64,000 nucleotides of DNA from Motilimonas eburnea (GCF_021295345.1 NZ_JAIMJB010000014.1:62001-126000), one strand, 5' to 3'. Positions 43,698 to 53,596 are shown, numbered from the stretch's first letter. The notes: a model not told the origin generated them from the letters alone. Made by a program: numbers and translations.

Positions 43698-44900
43698 ATG
43701 GATGAATTAATCAGTGCAGAGGCGGTGGTTTGCACCCTCATTATGGTGGGTGCAACGCAAGCCGCCCTATCTGCTGTCTCGATGTGCCGTCAACAACAGT
43801 ACTTTTTAGCTGCTTGGTTGGCTTGCTTCGCCCTTGAAGTCGCAAGTAAAGGCTTACTTTTTTTGCGCATTGCGCCCAACTGGAGCCAGTGGCTAGGCTA
43901 TTGGTTTTCATTTGATATTATCTATGGCCCGCTTTTGCTGCTGTGGGTATTATTCCTAATTAATCCTGCGCCTTTATCAAAATGGCACTTACTGCATTTT
44001 ATTCCTGCGCTTTTTTACCTCTACCTGACTGTTCCCGAGGCCTTTGCGCTCTCCGAATCAACACGCATGGAGCGTATCAATAATTATTTGGATTTCGGTG
44101 ATTGGGTGAGTTACAGCCAAACCACAATGGATTTGTTGTCGGGCTTACTCTGGCACCCTTATGCCTATGTTTTTATTGCTCTTGGCTGCCTAATATGGCG
44201 GCGAAAAGCCACACCTAAGCTTATTTTTCGTTGGTTGCTGTCCATGCTGGTGCTGCATGTGGTGATGTGGTGTGTGGTTATTTTTGGCATGCTATGGGTG
44301 CCTTGGTCTTTACCTCTGGTGTTCCTCACCAGTTACTTACCTGCCGTTATTTGGATTAACTTATTGGCGTGGGTGAGCCTATCTTTTCTGCAATTAAGAC
44401 GAGCAGATATGGCTAATCAAGATAACGAAGTGCTAGCAAAGCCCACTGTGCCCCAAGGTGAGCCAGAAAAGGTAGAACGCGCTTTAGTGACAGAAGGAAA
44501 AGCAAAATACCAACATACGCGCTTGGACAAAGAACAACAAAAACAGATAGCTAGCCAGTTAGAAGACCTGATGGCGCAACATATCTACACCCAATCGCGG
44601 TTATCACTGGCCGATGTGGCTCAATTAATCGGGATCGCGCCGCACTATGTTAGCCAGGTGATTAACGATTATTATCAATGTAATTTTGCTGACTATATTA
44701 ACCGCTATCGCCTAACGGCAATCAAACAACAGCTAAGTAACCCAAATTTACAGCAAAATACCATTTTAGACATCGCATTGAGCAACGGCTTTAACAGTAA
44801 AACCGCCTTTAATACCGCGTTTAAAAAAGACACCGGCGTCACCCCTTCACAATATCGCAAGCAAAAACAGCGAGAAAACTGTGAGGCAGATTTAGCTTAA
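43698..44900 (+). CDS. Membrane-anchored AraC-family transcriptional regulator
   Basis: A 400-aa protein whose N-terminal 235 residues contain about seven hydrophobic helices (ending near VIWINLLAWVSLSFLQL). A linker and a C-terminal AraC HTH domain follow (about 300-395: LSLADVAQLIGIAPHYVSQV; ILDIALSNGFNSKTAFNTAF; KKDTGVTPSQYRKQK). Such proteins sense membrane or envelope signals. It lies 110 bp upstream of the isochorismatase-like gene on the same strand and may regulate it. Confidence 0.87.
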   Translation: MDELISAEAVVCTLIMVGATQAALSAVSMCRQQQYFLAAWLACFALEVASKGLLFLRIAPNWSQWLGYWFSFDIIYGPLLLLWVLFLINPAPLSKWHLLHFIPALFYLYLTVPEAFALSESTRMERINNYLDFGDWVSYSQTTMDLLSGLLWHPYAYVFIALGCLIWRRKATPKLIFRWLLSMLVLHVVMWCVVIFGMLWVPWSLPLVFLTSYLPAVIWINLLAWVSLSFLQLRRADMANQDNEVLAKPTVPQGEPEKVERALVTEGKAKYQHTRLDKEQQKQIASQLEDLMAQHIYTQSRLSLADVAQLIGIAPHYVSQVINDYYQCNFADYINRYRLTAIKQQLSNPNLQQNTILDIALSNGFNSKTAFNTAFKKDTGVTPSQYRKQKQRENCEADLA

Positions 44901-45009
44901 GGGTTTAGAAAGGTACGTTTTTATAAGACTGAACGTGTTAAACACTGTTTTCATTAATTATTTCTCTTGAACGAAATGGAGTTCACCTCACCTCAATGGA
45001 GAAAAAATA

Positions 45010-46383
45010 ATGAAACCACAAACGAACAAACTCGTTTACAGCTTGTTGTTAACTGGCTGTGTTGCTGCTTCAACTCACACCTTTGCAGCCAATAGCCCGC
45101 AAGATGCTAACCAATGGCAACCAAAATCATGGTCGGCAGATAAAATGCATCATGTGAAAACCGAGGTCTTTGCTGACTTTAAAAAACACAATACAGCCTT
45201 GCTAGTGATAGATTCACAACAAGGCTATATCCCTGATGCCCCCGATTTTTGGGCTAATATTTGGTTTCCAGATATGCCCAGACCGGAAGCCAACAACTAC
45301 TATCAGACCAAGTATCAAATTGAGAATATAACGCAATTGGTACAAGCGGTTGCGGCCAAACAACTCACTACTCAGATCACGTATGAAGGGTTCCCAGATG
45401 ATCACTCTCCCTTTATCGATGTAGTCGAGCAAGCCTTGCCCGCAGACACCACACGCTATTACAAAGCCTACTTCAACTCTACCATGGAAGCCGATGTTAA
45501 GGCCGGCATGCAAAAACTAAGGGAGCAAGGCATACATCAAATCATTGTAGCCGGCGCTGAAACCGACGTGTGCGTGATGCAAACGGTGTTAGGACTGAGA
45601 AAAATGGGCTTTGATGTCTACTTGGCCAGTGATGCCGTGTTCTCAACCGAGCTTTACACCCGCCCCACCTTCAAACGCTTACAGCAAGCTGGGGTGAAAT
45701 TGGCTAAGACGAATGATCTTATCAATGCGATCAACGGTGCCGATAGGCTCACCTTAAGCCCACGCTACAACATCACGCCAAGATACAATCTATTCCAGGC
45801 TGATCGCCATGAAATGGCCACCTTAATGTTCAACCAAGATGCGCAAAGCATCAAGCAAGCCGAGCACGATAACAAAACAGCCGTTGACTATCGTACTCGC
45901 CAGTGGAGTGAATACGCGAGCTACGTGATGGAGCCTGCAATAGGCGTAGCGACTTTTCATATCTCTAAGGACCAAAAAGCCTATAGCGTTGATCTTCTTC
46001 AACCCACCCAGTTACAAACGGTACGCAATATCAATCAAGCCATTGATGGCATGCAAGCCGCTGGCAAAACCCAAGCCATTATTTCTGGGGTCACGTCAGA
46101 GCAAGAGCTGCTCAATGCGACGGTGAAATTAATCGATGCGGGCATAGTGCCCGTTATCATGGAAGATAATTTAATGGGTAAAAAAGTTGACCCTGTCAAT
46201 TATTTAGACAAAGCCTATAGCTTAGGGGCCGTTCCCGTAACCTATAAAATGCTCGGTTATGAGATCACCGAAGCCATCTATTATCTGGATCTGACGCCGG
46301 CCGAAATTGAAGCTCACCAGCAAATGTATGACAGCACTGACCAAATCATTATGGAGCTGCTACCAAGAATAAGACAATACTAA
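45010..46383 (+). CDS. Secreted double-domain isochorismatase-like hydrolase
   Basis: A 457-aa protein with a signal peptide ending HTFAA (about residue 27). Domain 1 (about 55-245) has the isochorismatase-like triad: Asp in LLVIDSQQGY, Lys in YYKAYFNS and the nucleophile Cys in GAETDVCVMQTV. Domain 2 (about 290-430) repeats the fold, but the Cys position reads GVTSEQELLNAT, so it is probably inactive. Periplasmic localisation is unusual for a family best known from cytoplasmic amidases. Substrate unknown; the AraC-type regulator upstream is the likely controller. Confidence 0.82.
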   Translation: MKPQTNKLVYSLLLTGCVAASTHTFAANSPQDANQWQPKSWSADKMHHVKTEVFADFKKHNTALLVIDSQQGYIPDAPDFWANIWFPDMPRPEANNYYQTKYQIENITQLVQAVAAKQLTTQITYEGFPDDHSPFIDVVEQALPADTTRYYKAYFNSTMEADVKAGMQKLREQGIHQIIVAGAETDVCVMQTVLGLRKMGFDVYLASDAVFSTELYTRPTFKRLQQAGVKLAKTNDLINAINGADRLTLSPRYNITPRYNLFQADRHEMATLMFNQDAQSIKQAEHDNKTAVDYRTRQWSEYASYVMEPAIGVATFHISKDQKAYSVDLLQPTQLQTVRNINQAIDGMQAAGKTQAIISGVTSEQELLNATVKLIDAGIVPVIMEDNLMGKKVDPVNYLDKAYSLGAVPVTYKMLGYEITEAIYYLDLTPAEIEAHQQMYDSTDQIIMELLPRIRQY

Positions 46384-46475
46384 GCTAAACACAGCTAGGC
46401 TCACAGGGATGCTTTTGTTTCTCTATTTAACAAGGCGTAAGCCGCTGTTGAAGCTAGCTTATTTGTTTTAACGAT

Positions 46476-46508
46476 AAAAAAAGAGCAAGCCATTGGCTTG
46501 CTCTTTTC
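46476..46508. terminator. Bidirectional terminator between convergent genes
   Basis: An 11-bp stem AAGAGCAAGCC / GGCTTGCTCTT has A-rich sequence on its left and Ts on its right. It sits between the isochorismatase-like gene and the large lipoprotein gene. Confidence 0.85.
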
Positions 46509-46523
46509 GCCTGTTATTTTGGC

Positions 46524-48659
46524 TTACTCTTTGTGAACGATACCCGACACTCGGCCTTCTTTACCTAGGCTATCCGTTACCGTACCTTTAATGGTGTAAA
46601 AACCCGGCGATAGGTCTAGGCTGATATTCGCTGATCCAGATATACCTTGGTTTTCACCTGAAGCCTCTACGGTGCCACTTCTGCTGGTCACCACATTGCT
46701 TTCTAGGTCTAGCACATCAAATTGATACGTTAATGGAAAGTCACCATCAAAATCAAAAAACACATTCTCCACGGCACCTTCACTTGCGGTGATCATACCC
46801 GATGGCGCACTGTTGCCAAGGGTGATGTCCTTAAGTTTCACCGCTTTATTGGCATCACTTAATTCCGTATCGGCCACCACACCATTAACATTAAATAGGC
46901 GCTCCGACGTATTTGATAAGCTATCTGAAATAGAATAGAACTCGTATTCTAACTCACAGCTCACTTCCATATAGAACTCACCCGAGGTTTCAGCCTGAGC
47001 GAAACTGTATTGCTCATAAAAAGCCTGGGGATCGGTTGGAAATGCGTAAACGTAACGTAAGAAATCATTTAACTGCCCACCATTCTCACGCGAGATTTTA
47101 CCAGTGACGGTACAAATATCAGGGCGTTTAACCGTTAACACTTGTACCTCACCACAACTTTCATCGCTGCTTAAGGTCACAGGCGTTCTTAGGTAAGTTT
47201 TATCCAAATAGCCCCAATATCTCAGTACACCTTCACGGTCATTTTCATTTGGATCCAATAAGGTTGTACTGATTTTCGCGACACCATTGGCGTCGGTTGT
47301 AGTGTAGTGTTCGGCAAAACTACGGCCGTCATTGTCACTGAAGAACACATGACTGCCTCGCACTAAATCGCCGTTTTCATTTTGTACTTTGACATTGGCA
47401 CATAATTTAACGGGCTCATCAAATAACAGTGGGTAATCTAGATTCCACCAATCACGGTTAAAGTCGTCATTGGTCACCTCTACCTCAAGGTAGTAGCTAT
47501 CAGTTGGACAATCAAATACTTGCTGCGTCTCAGGCACGGCGGCATCGGTTGCTGCATTAAAGACATCACCATAGCCAAGTAAGTCCCAGTCACCCGCATT
47601 CGGGTTATAGGTATAAACAGGGATCTGGAAGCCCGCCTTCTCTAAGTTGGCATCTTTTAACTGCTCTAATGCGCTACAGCTACCCGCAGGGATGGCACGT
47701 TTAATGATCGTTGGAGGCGTCACAGCACGTGGAAAGACCTCACCCGCCTTACGCGCATTGGCTAACGCGGTGGGTAAATCATTGCCGTCTTGATCGCGAA
47801 TTTCAGCAAAAGAGAAAGCAACAGAAACTAAAGTATTGCCTTCACTATCACGATAAGCCCCTGGAAATGCTTCGGCTTCGGTGGCACTTGAGGGATCATA
47901 GTTGGCGATCCGCCCTGCTAACTCTGTGGTATTAGCAGGTAAACTGGCTGCTGGAATGTCGATACGTATTTCTTCTTCACCAACATTTTTAGGGATTGGG
48001 CCATTACCATCTAAAACAAGGCGGCGACCTTGAGGTCCTTTACGCACAGAGAAGCTGAAGGTTTCAAGTTGTTTGCCAGAGCGGGCAATCGCATTGCCTT
48101 TTGGCACCCTGACTTGCGCTACCGCCTCAAGACTGGCACGAATATCCGCGTCAAACTCAGTCCCCGTTTCAAAATCAAATGTTTTACTGTAACTGGTGAA
48201 ACCTGTTTGGCTCACATTAACCACAAGCTGGCCCGCTTGAGCTGGCAAGCTTACCTTGCGGGTGAAACCAAGCACATTGTTATTTTCGGTGACTTCAAAG
48301 GATTGTTTGTCCACCTGATTACCTGTTGCGTCAAGGGCTATCAACTCAACCGCCGTCGGCGCCGTGCTGGACTCAGATAAGTCAATCTCACCCTTAATCA
48401 TGCGACTCGTCAACGCAACAACAGGCTCCTCGGTTGGGGCTAACGTCGGAGTCACCGAAGGGGCAACACTAGGTTCAACACTGGGCTCAAGACTAGGCTC
48501 AACACTGGGAGCAATAGAAGGGGCAACCGTTGGCTCGGCTGTCGGGGTCGGCGTTAAATCAGACGTTGAGGCGCTATCGCCACCACCGCCACCACAACCA
48601 GCGAGAGGTAACGCTGCCGCTAATGCGAGATATAAAGGTAGTTTTTTACTGTTAAACAT
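46524..48659 (-). CDS. Large surface-type lipoprotein with Pro/Ser/Glu repeat linker
   Basis: A 711-aa protein with a lipobox ending LAGC (Cys about 22) followed by GGGGG. A low-complexity linker (about 34-80) is built of short PS-rich units such as PTVAPSIAPSVEPSLEPSVE. The remainder is a string of beta-rich, Ig-like or carboxypeptidase-regulatory-like segments (VTSRSGTVEASGENQGIS; SPGFYTIKGTVTDSLG). There are no catalytic motifs I recognise. Probably anchored in the outer membrane with the linker holding the body away from it. Terminated by the shared hairpin downstream. Confidence 0.75.
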   Translation of the reverse strand: MFNSKKLPLYLALAAALPLAGCGGGGGDSASTSDLTPTPTAEPTVAPSIAPSVEPSLEPSVEPSVAPSVTPTLAPTEEPVVALTSRMIKGEIDLSESSTAPTAVELIALDATGNQVDKQSFEVTENNNVLGFTRKVSLPAQAGQLVVNVSQTGFTSYSKTFDFETGTEFDADIRASLEAVAQVRVPKGNAIARSGKQLETFSFSVRKGPQGRRLVLDGNGPIPKNVGEEEIRIDIPAASLPANTTELAGRIANYDPSSATEAEAFPGAYRDSEGNTLVSVAFSFAEIRDQDGNDLPTALANARKAGEVFPRAVTPPTIIKRAIPAGSCSALEQLKDANLEKAGFQIPVYTYNPNAGDWDLLGYGDVFNAATDAAVPETQQVFDCPTDSYYLEVEVTNDDFNRDWWNLDYPLLFDEPVKLCANVKVQNENGDLVRGSHVFFSDNDGRSFAEHYTTTDANGVAKISTTLLDPNENDREGVLRYWGYLDKTYLRTPVTLSSDESCGEVQVLTVKRPDICTVTGKISRENGGQLNDFLRYVYAFPTDPQAFYEQYSFAQAETSGEFYMEVSCELEYEFYSISDSLSNTSERLFNVNGVVADTELSDANKAVKLKDITLGNSAPSGMITASEGAVENVFFDFDGDFPLTYQFDVLDLESNVVTSRSGTVEASGENQGISGSANISLDLSPGFYTIKGTVTDSLGKEGRVSGIVHKE

Positions 48660-48796
48660 GAGTCCATCCTAAATTGATAAAAGATTATCAGGTGAGAGCG
48701 GCTGGCACAGGGATGGTAAAATCACGTCAACATATTGTCAACAAAACATCGAACGAGCGGGATGTGTGCCCAGCCAATTAAACCGCTTCATTGCTT

Positions 48797-48828
48797 AGGG
48801 CCTGTTGATCTTTGGCGCTTATTTTTGC
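48797..48828. repeat. Decayed left end of the GGGCCTG MITE-like family
   Basis: AGGGCCTGTTGATCTTTGGC followed by GCTTATTTTTG matches the left ends at 40528 and 56954, but no right end is found before gmk starts at 48891. Confidence 0.55.
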
Positions 48829-48890
48829 TGTTTTCAGCCGCTTTTTTTGCTACATTTAGCCGCCTTTATGGCCCTTGCGAGTAACACACC

Positions 48891-49514
48891 ATGTCGATAA
48901 AAGGTACTTTGTACATAGTCTCAGCCCCCAGTGGCGCAGGTAAATCTAGTTTAATCAATGCCTTGTTGAATATTTCAGATCGCAAACAGCTGCAAGTTTC
49001 AGTTTCTCACACAACCCGTGACCCACGCCCTGGTGAAGTGAATGGCGAACATTACCATTTTGTTGATCAAACTGAATTTAAGGCCATGATTAACGATAAT
49101 GCGTTCTTTGAGTGGGCCGAAGTATTTGGTAACTTTTATGGCACCTCACGTCTGGCTATTGAAGACAGCCTAAACCAAGGCATAGATGTGTTTTTAGATA
49201 TCGACTGGCAAGGTGCGCGCCAAGTAAAAGCCTTGATGCCAGCAGCTAAAGGCATTTTTATCTTACCCCCCAGTCGAGATGCATTAGAGCAACGCCTTTA
49301 TAAGCGGGGCCAAGATAGCGAAGAAGTCATTAACAAGCGCATGGCACAAGCCAAGTCTGAGATGTCTCATTACAATGAGTACGATTTTTTAATCATCAAT
49401 GACGATTTTGACCAAGCTTTGGCAGAGTTTGACACCATCATTAAAGGCCAACGCTTGGCTCAACCTCGCCAAAGCGCACTGTATAAAAGCACTATTTCCG
49501 AGTTGTTAGCTTAG
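48891..49514 (+). CDS. gmk: Guanylate kinase
   Basis: A 207-aa enzyme converting GMP and ATP to GDP and ADP. Walker A is [11 protein letters not shown] (about residues 10-20). The GMP-binding region [20 protein letters not shown] and [13 protein letters not shown] follow, ending in the lid and the C-terminal helix. Length equals E. coli Gmk (207 aa). First gene of the conserved gmk-rpoZ-spoT-trmH block. Confidence 0.97.
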   Translation: MSIKGTLYIVSAPSGAGKSSLINALLNISDRKQLQVSVSHTTRDPRPGEVNGEHYHFVDQTEFKAMINDNAFFEWAEVFGNFYGTSRLAIEDSLNQGIDVFLDIDWQGARQVKALMPAAKGIFILPPSRDALEQRLYKRGQDSEEVINKRMAQAKSEMSHYNEYDFLIINDDFDQALAEFDTIIKGQRLAQPRQSALYKSTISELLA

Positions 49515-49626
49515 TGTGCTAAACTGATAACTCAATAAGCAGCAGGTTTTGACGAAAAGGATCTGGATCTCACCCGTCTTAGCTTGTATAATTTTGCGTC
49601 GTTTTTTTAATCCACGGAGTCCTTAG

Positions 49627-49902
49627 ATGGCACGCGTAACTGTAGAAGATGCTGTAGAGAAAATTGGAAACCGTTTTGATTTGATTCTGGTTGCGGCACG
49701 TCGCGCTCGTCAAATCGCGGTACAAGGCAAAGAGCCTTTAGTTGATATTGAAAATGATAAGGCAACAGTAATCGCTTTACGCGAAATCGAAGAAGGCCTA
49801 GTGACTTCTGCGACCATGGATCTACAAGATCGCCAAGAGCAACAAGAGCAAGACGCAGCCGAAATGGCAGCGGTTGCAGCGATTGCTGAAGGTCGTGGCT
49901 AA
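49627..49902 (+). CDS. rpoZ: RNA polymerase omega subunit
   Basis: A 91-aa omega subunit, which helps assemble RNA polymerase and forms part of a ppGpp binding site. [20 protein letters not shown] and [20 protein letters not shown] match the E. coli protein (91 aa). Lies 112 bp after gmk and is followed by a clear terminator, as well as by spoT, which makes and degrades ppGpp. Confidence 0.97.
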   Translation: MARVTVEDAVEKIGNRFDLILVAARRARQIAVQGKEPLVDIENDKATVIALREIEEGLVTSATMDLQDRQEQQEQDAAEMAAVAAIAEGRG

Positions 49903-49916
49903 ACCCCCTTCCATAT

Positions 49917-49942
49917 AAAGCACCCGCCAGGGTGCTTTTTTT
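49917..49942 (+). terminator. Terminator after rpoZ
   Basis: A 9-bp stem AAAGCACCC / GGGTGCTTT with loop GCCA, followed by Ts. Confidence 0.88.
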
Positions 49943-50015
49943 GTTTAAAAAGCTCACTATTCCACTCAGATTTTAGTATCTTCACTGTATTATCTTTGCA
50001 CTATCGGGGACGAGT

Positions 50016-52148
50016 TTGTATATCTTTGAAAGCTTACAAACACTGGCTGCAACCTACCTGCCGCCGGATCAACAAGAAAAGCTAAAACAAGTTTATATTG
50101 TGGCCAGAGACGCCCACGAGGGGCAGTTTCGCTCCAGTGGTGAGCCCTATATTACTCACCCTGTGGCGGTGTCTTATATTCTGGCGGAAATGCGCTTGGA
50201 TTATGAGACCCTCGCTGCTGCGTTGCTACACGATGTGATTGAAGATACCGACACCACCCAAGATGATTTGGCGGAAATGTTTGGCGAAACCATTGCTGAG
50301 CTAGTGGAAGGGGTGAGTAAGCTCGATAAACTTAAGTTTCGCGACCGCAAAGAAGCCCAAGCCGAGAACTTTCGCAAAATGGTCATGGCCATGGTGCAAG
50401 ACATCCGCGTGGTACTGATTAAGCTTGCCGACCGCACCCATAATATGCGCACCTTAGGTGCCCTGCGCCCTGATAAACGTCGCCGCATTGCCAATGAAAC
50501 CCTCGAAGTGTTTGCGCCAATCGCCAACCGTTTGGGTATCCATAACATTAAAAATGAGCTTGAAGAGCTGGGCTTTCAGGCGCTTTACCCCATGCGCTAT
50601 CGCGTATTAAAAGAGTCTGTGCGACGCGCGCGCGGTAATCGCCGTGAAGTCATGGATAATATTCATAGTGAAGTTGCCGGCCGCCTAGAAGACGTGGGCA
50701 TTGAAGCTCAAGTACTTGGACGAGAGAAAAATTTATTTAGCATCTACAACAAGATGAAAAATAAAGAGCTACAGTTTCACGAGGTCATGGATATCTATGC
50801 CTTTCGCATTATAGTGGACTCGCTGGACACGTGTTATCGCGTGCTTGGCCAAATGCACAGCTTGTTTAAGCCCCGTCCGGGCCGCTTTAAAGATTATATT
50901 GCCATTCCCAAAGCCAACGGCTACCAATCCTTACATACTTCGCTAGTTGGCCCCCATGGGGTGCCCGTTGAGATCCAGATCCGCACCGAGGACATGGATC
51001 AAATGGCCGACAAAGGGGTCGCAGCCCATTGGTCTTATAAACAAAATGGTGAAACCTCAGGCACCACGGCGCAAGTTCGCGCCCGTCGCTGGATGCAAAG
51101 CTTAATCGAGCTACAACAAAGCGCAGGCAGCTCGTTTGAGTTTGTCGAGAGCGTAAAAACCGAGCTGTTTCCTGACGAAATTTACGTATTTACCCCAGAG
51201 GGGCGCATTATTGAATTGCCCCTTGGTGCCACACCCGTTGACTTTGCCTATGCGGTACACACCGACGTGGGTAACGCCTGTGTCGGCGCCCGTGTAGACC
51301 GCCAGCCTTATCCGCTGAGTCGTAAACTCAAAAACGGTCAAGCCGTTGAAGTGATTACCGCCCCGGGCGCGCGCCCGAATGCCGCTTGGCTTAACTATGT
51401 AGTGACAGGCAAGGCCCGTAATACCATACGCCAAATGCTAAAAAGCTTACGCTTTGATGAGTCGGTAGGTTTAGGACGTCGCTTACTGAATCACGCGCTG
51501 GGCGATCGAAGCTTAGCGGATATTGATCCAGCGAATATGGCTAAAGTCTTAAAAGACACCAAACACGACAATGTGGACGATCTATTAGCCGATATTGGCC
51601 TAGGTAATGCCATGAGCATCGTCATTGCTCGACGCCTATTGGGCAATGCAGACGAGCTAAACCTAGCCGAAACCGAGCAAGGAAAAATGCCAGTCAAAGG
51701 CGCCGACGGCATGTTAGTGACTTACGCTAACTGTTGTCGCCCTATCCCAGGTGATCCTATTATCGCGCATATCAGCCCAGGTAAAGGCTTAGTGATCCAC
51801 TTAGACACCTGTCGCAACATTCAAAACCATTTGGATGAGGTGGATAAGTACATGGCTGTGGAATGGGACATGAGCCTAGACAGCGAGCATGAATACCGTA
51901 CCGAAATTCGGGTTGAATTAGTCAATCACCAAGGAGTGCTGGCTGACTTAACCAATGCCGTGGCGGCCACAGGCTCGAATATTCACAACATAGCCACCGA
52001 TGAAAAAGATGGTCGTGTGTACGTCGTTGACTTGTTAATCACCACCAAGAATCGTATTCACTTGGCTAATATTATGCGAAAAATCCGCGTGTTACCGGAT
52101 GTGACTAAGGTTTCGCGTAATCGTAATCGACCCATAAAGAAAAACTAA
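50016..52148 (+). CDS. spoT: Bifunctional (p)ppGpp synthetase/hydrolase SpoT
   Basis: A 710-aa RelA/SpoT homologue. The HD hydrolase domain (about 20-190) has HPVAVSYILAEM, LLHDVIEDT and KLADRTHNMRTL, all intact. The synthetase region (about 230-350) contains AIPKANGYQSLHTSLVGPHG; the TGS domain is near 385-450, and the C-terminal ACT domain near 630-705. Starts with TTG, 6 nt after GGGGA, as many SpoT genes use a non-ATG start. The rpoZ terminator lies upstream, so spoT may use its own promoter or read-through. Confidence 0.96.
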   Translation: MYIFESLQTLAATYLPPDQQEKLKQVYIVARDAHEGQFRSSGEPYITHPVAVSYILAEMRLDYETLAAALLHDVIEDTDTTQDDLAEMFGETIAELVEGVSKLDKLKFRDRKEAQAENFRKMVMAMVQDIRVVLIKLADRTHNMRTLGALRPDKRRRIANETLEVFAPIANRLGIHNIKNELEELGFQALYPMRYRVLKESVRRARGNRREVMDNIHSEVAGRLEDVGIEAQVLGREKNLFSIYNKMKNKELQFHEVMDIYAFRIIVDSLDTCYRVLGQMHSLFKPRPGRFKDYIAIPKANGYQSLHTSLVGPHGVPVEIQIRTEDMDQMADKGVAAHWSYKQNGETSGTTAQVRARRWMQSLIELQQSAGSSFEFVESVKTELFPDEIYVFTPEGRIIELPLGATPVDFAYAVHTDVGNACVGARVDRQPYPLSRKLKNGQAVEVITAPGARPNAAWLNYVVTGKARNTIRQMLKSLRFDESVGLGRRLLNHALGDRSLADIDPANMAKVLKDTKHDNVDDLLADIGLGNAMSIVIARRLLGNADELNLAETEQGKMPVKGADGMLVTYANCCRPIPGDPIIAHISPGKGLVIHLDTCRNIQNHLDEVDKYMAVEWDMSLDSEHEYRTEIRVELVNHQGVLADLTNAVAATGSNIHNIATDEKDGRVYVVDLLITTKNRIHLANIMRKIRVLPDVTKVSRNRNRPIKKN

Positions 52149-52160
52149 TAGAGAAGCAGT

Positions 52161-52877
52161 ATGACTCCTGAGCGTTTTCAACGCATTGATAAGATGCTAC
52201 AACACCGCCAAACCGATCTCACCGTGTGCATGGAAAAAGTCCATAAAATGCACAACCTGGCCGCCATTGTTCGCACTTGCGACGCGGTCGGGATCAGTGA
52301 CGTGCATGCAGTTTGGGATGAGCCGAAAATGCGTCTCTCTGGCAACACAGCAACAGGCAGTCAAAACTGGGTCAAAGTGAGCGCTCACGACTCGATTACA
52401 GAAGCGGTCAGCGCACTCAAAGCCCAAGGCATGCAAATTATTGCCACCAATTTATCTGACACGGCCGTCGATTTTCGCGCCATTGATTACACTAAGCCGA
52501 CCGCTATATTAATGGGCCAAGAAAAAGACGGGATTACCGCTGAGGCCCTTGCGCTAGCAGATCAAGACGTGATCATCCCCATGGTCGGTATGTGCCAATC
52601 CCTTAACGTATCCGTAGCCACCGCACTGATGCTTTATGAAGCACAGCGTCAACGTGAAGCGGCAGGCATGTATCAACCCAAAACGGATCACATTGAAAAG
52701 CAAGAGCGTGACCGCATTATGTTTGAAGGCGGCCACCCTATCTTTGCCAAGCTTTGTCGCCAGAAGGGACTGCCCTATCCTGAAATCGATGATGAAGGAC
52801 AAATCGTCGCATCAGAGGAATGGTGGCAGAAGGTGCAAATGAGTAAAACAGCTTGGAGCGAGATCGATAACGATTAA
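52161..52877 (+). CDS. trmH: tRNA (guanosine-18-2'-O)-methyltransferase
   Basis: A 238-aa SPOUT-class methyltransferase that methylates G18 of tRNA. VMEKVHKMHNLAAIVRTCDA-type motif 1 (CMEKVHKMHNLAAIVRTCDA), ILMGQEKDGITAEAL (motif 2) and MVGMCQSLNVSVATALMLYE (motif 3 with the deep trefoil knot) are all present. It lies 12 bp downstream of spoT, in the conserved spoT-trmH order. Confidence 0.95.
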   Translation: MTPERFQRIDKMLQHRQTDLTVCMEKVHKMHNLAAIVRTCDAVGISDVHAVWDEPKMRLSGNTATGSQNWVKVSAHDSITEAVSALKAQGMQIIATNLSDTAVDFRAIDYTKPTAILMGQEKDGITAEALALADQDVIIPMVGMCQSLNVSVATALMLYEAQRQREAAGMYQPKTDHIEKQERDRIMFEGGHPIFAKLCRQKGLPYPEIDDEGQIVASEEWWQKVQMSKTAWSEIDND

Positions 52878-52912
52878 CTCAAGCTAAGCTTGGCATAAGC
52901 AGTATCGAAATT

Positions 52913-52990
52913 TATCGTTGCATGACTGCAACTCCCACAAGACTGCAACTCCCACAAGGCTGCAGCTTCCACAAAACAGCAGCTTCCTAA
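52913..52990 (-). repeat. REP hairpin with 17-bp ladder (variant stem)
   Basis: Read on the minus strand: units of TTGTGGGAGTTGCAGTC repeated at a 17-bp period (units end at 52974, 52957 and 52940), the last completing the hairpin GTTGCA-GTCA-TGCAAC near 52913-52940. Compared with the copies at 40959 and 62086, the second stem base pair is changed on both sides. Confidence 0.8.
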
Positions 52991-53080
52991 GCATTTTGCC
53001 TAGCTGCATATTATTCCTTTGTGGGAGGGGAGTTAAGCCGACAGAGGCAGTAAGCAGCTGCCGGCTATGCGCAACCTCTG

Positions 53081-53596
53081 TTAGTGACTAAAGCCGCCGT
53101 GATGAACATGAACCGGACGCGGCGGGTTTTTTCTGACATAACCCTCGGTGATGATCCTCGGCGAGACCAAATCGTGATAATCCACGTAATCCATTTGCCA
53201 TACTTCATGATGATTACCCGCATTAAACAAAATTTGCTCACGTAAGCTAAGCTCGCGGGCTAAATACACAGCTAATCCATATAAGTTGCCAAAGGGTGGC
53301 ATTGCGCCTAACTCGCAATTTGGGAACAGGTTTTCTAGTTCAGACTCAGGAACGAGCTCAACCGAGTTAGCTTCCATCATCTTGGTAAAGCTAGGTTGAT
53401 CCCATCGATACGTTGCGGGTAAAACCAACATGGCGCGAATGCCATCAATGTTTAAAATTAATGTTTTCGCGAAATCCATGCCACTAATGTGCGTCATTTC
53501 AGCAATCTCCGACGCCTTATAGGCGGGAGAATGAGTCAGCACCTGATAATTGACTTGCGCATGCTTCAAATAGTTGTTCAAACGTTGAATGTACAT
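53081..53596 (-). CDS. YbaK/ProX-type aminoacyl-tRNA deacylase-like protein
   Basis: A 171-aa protein of the YbaK/EbsC editing fold, which removes mischarged amino acids from tRNA. Supporting segments are HSPAYKASEIAEMTHISGMD, FAKTLILNIDGIRAMLVLPA (with the Lys typical of the family) and LGAMPPFGNLYGLAVYLAR, the family's GxxPPFG signature. The C terminus is His-rich (VHVHHGGFSH), an uncommon addition. Transcribed in the same direction as the sigma factor gene upstream. Confidence 0.85.
   Translation of the reverse strand: MYIQRLNNYLKHAQVNYQVLTHSPAYKASEIAEMTHISGMDFAKTLILNIDGIRAMLVLPATYRWDQPSFTKMMEANSVELVPESELENLFPNCELGAMPPFGNLYGLAVYLARELSLREQILFNAGNHHEVWQMDYVDYHDLVSPRIITEGYVRKNPPRPVHVHHGGFSH

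Noticed and set aside
48364-48672. 102-codon plus-strand frame opposite the lipoprotein repeat linker
   Set aside because: It is the mirror of the low-complexity Pro/Ser/Glu linker, whose codon pattern keeps the opposite frame open.
52913-52990. The 17-bp repeats as a CRISPR array
   Set aside because: Units are directly tandem with no spacers, and end in a REP hairpin also found at two other places.
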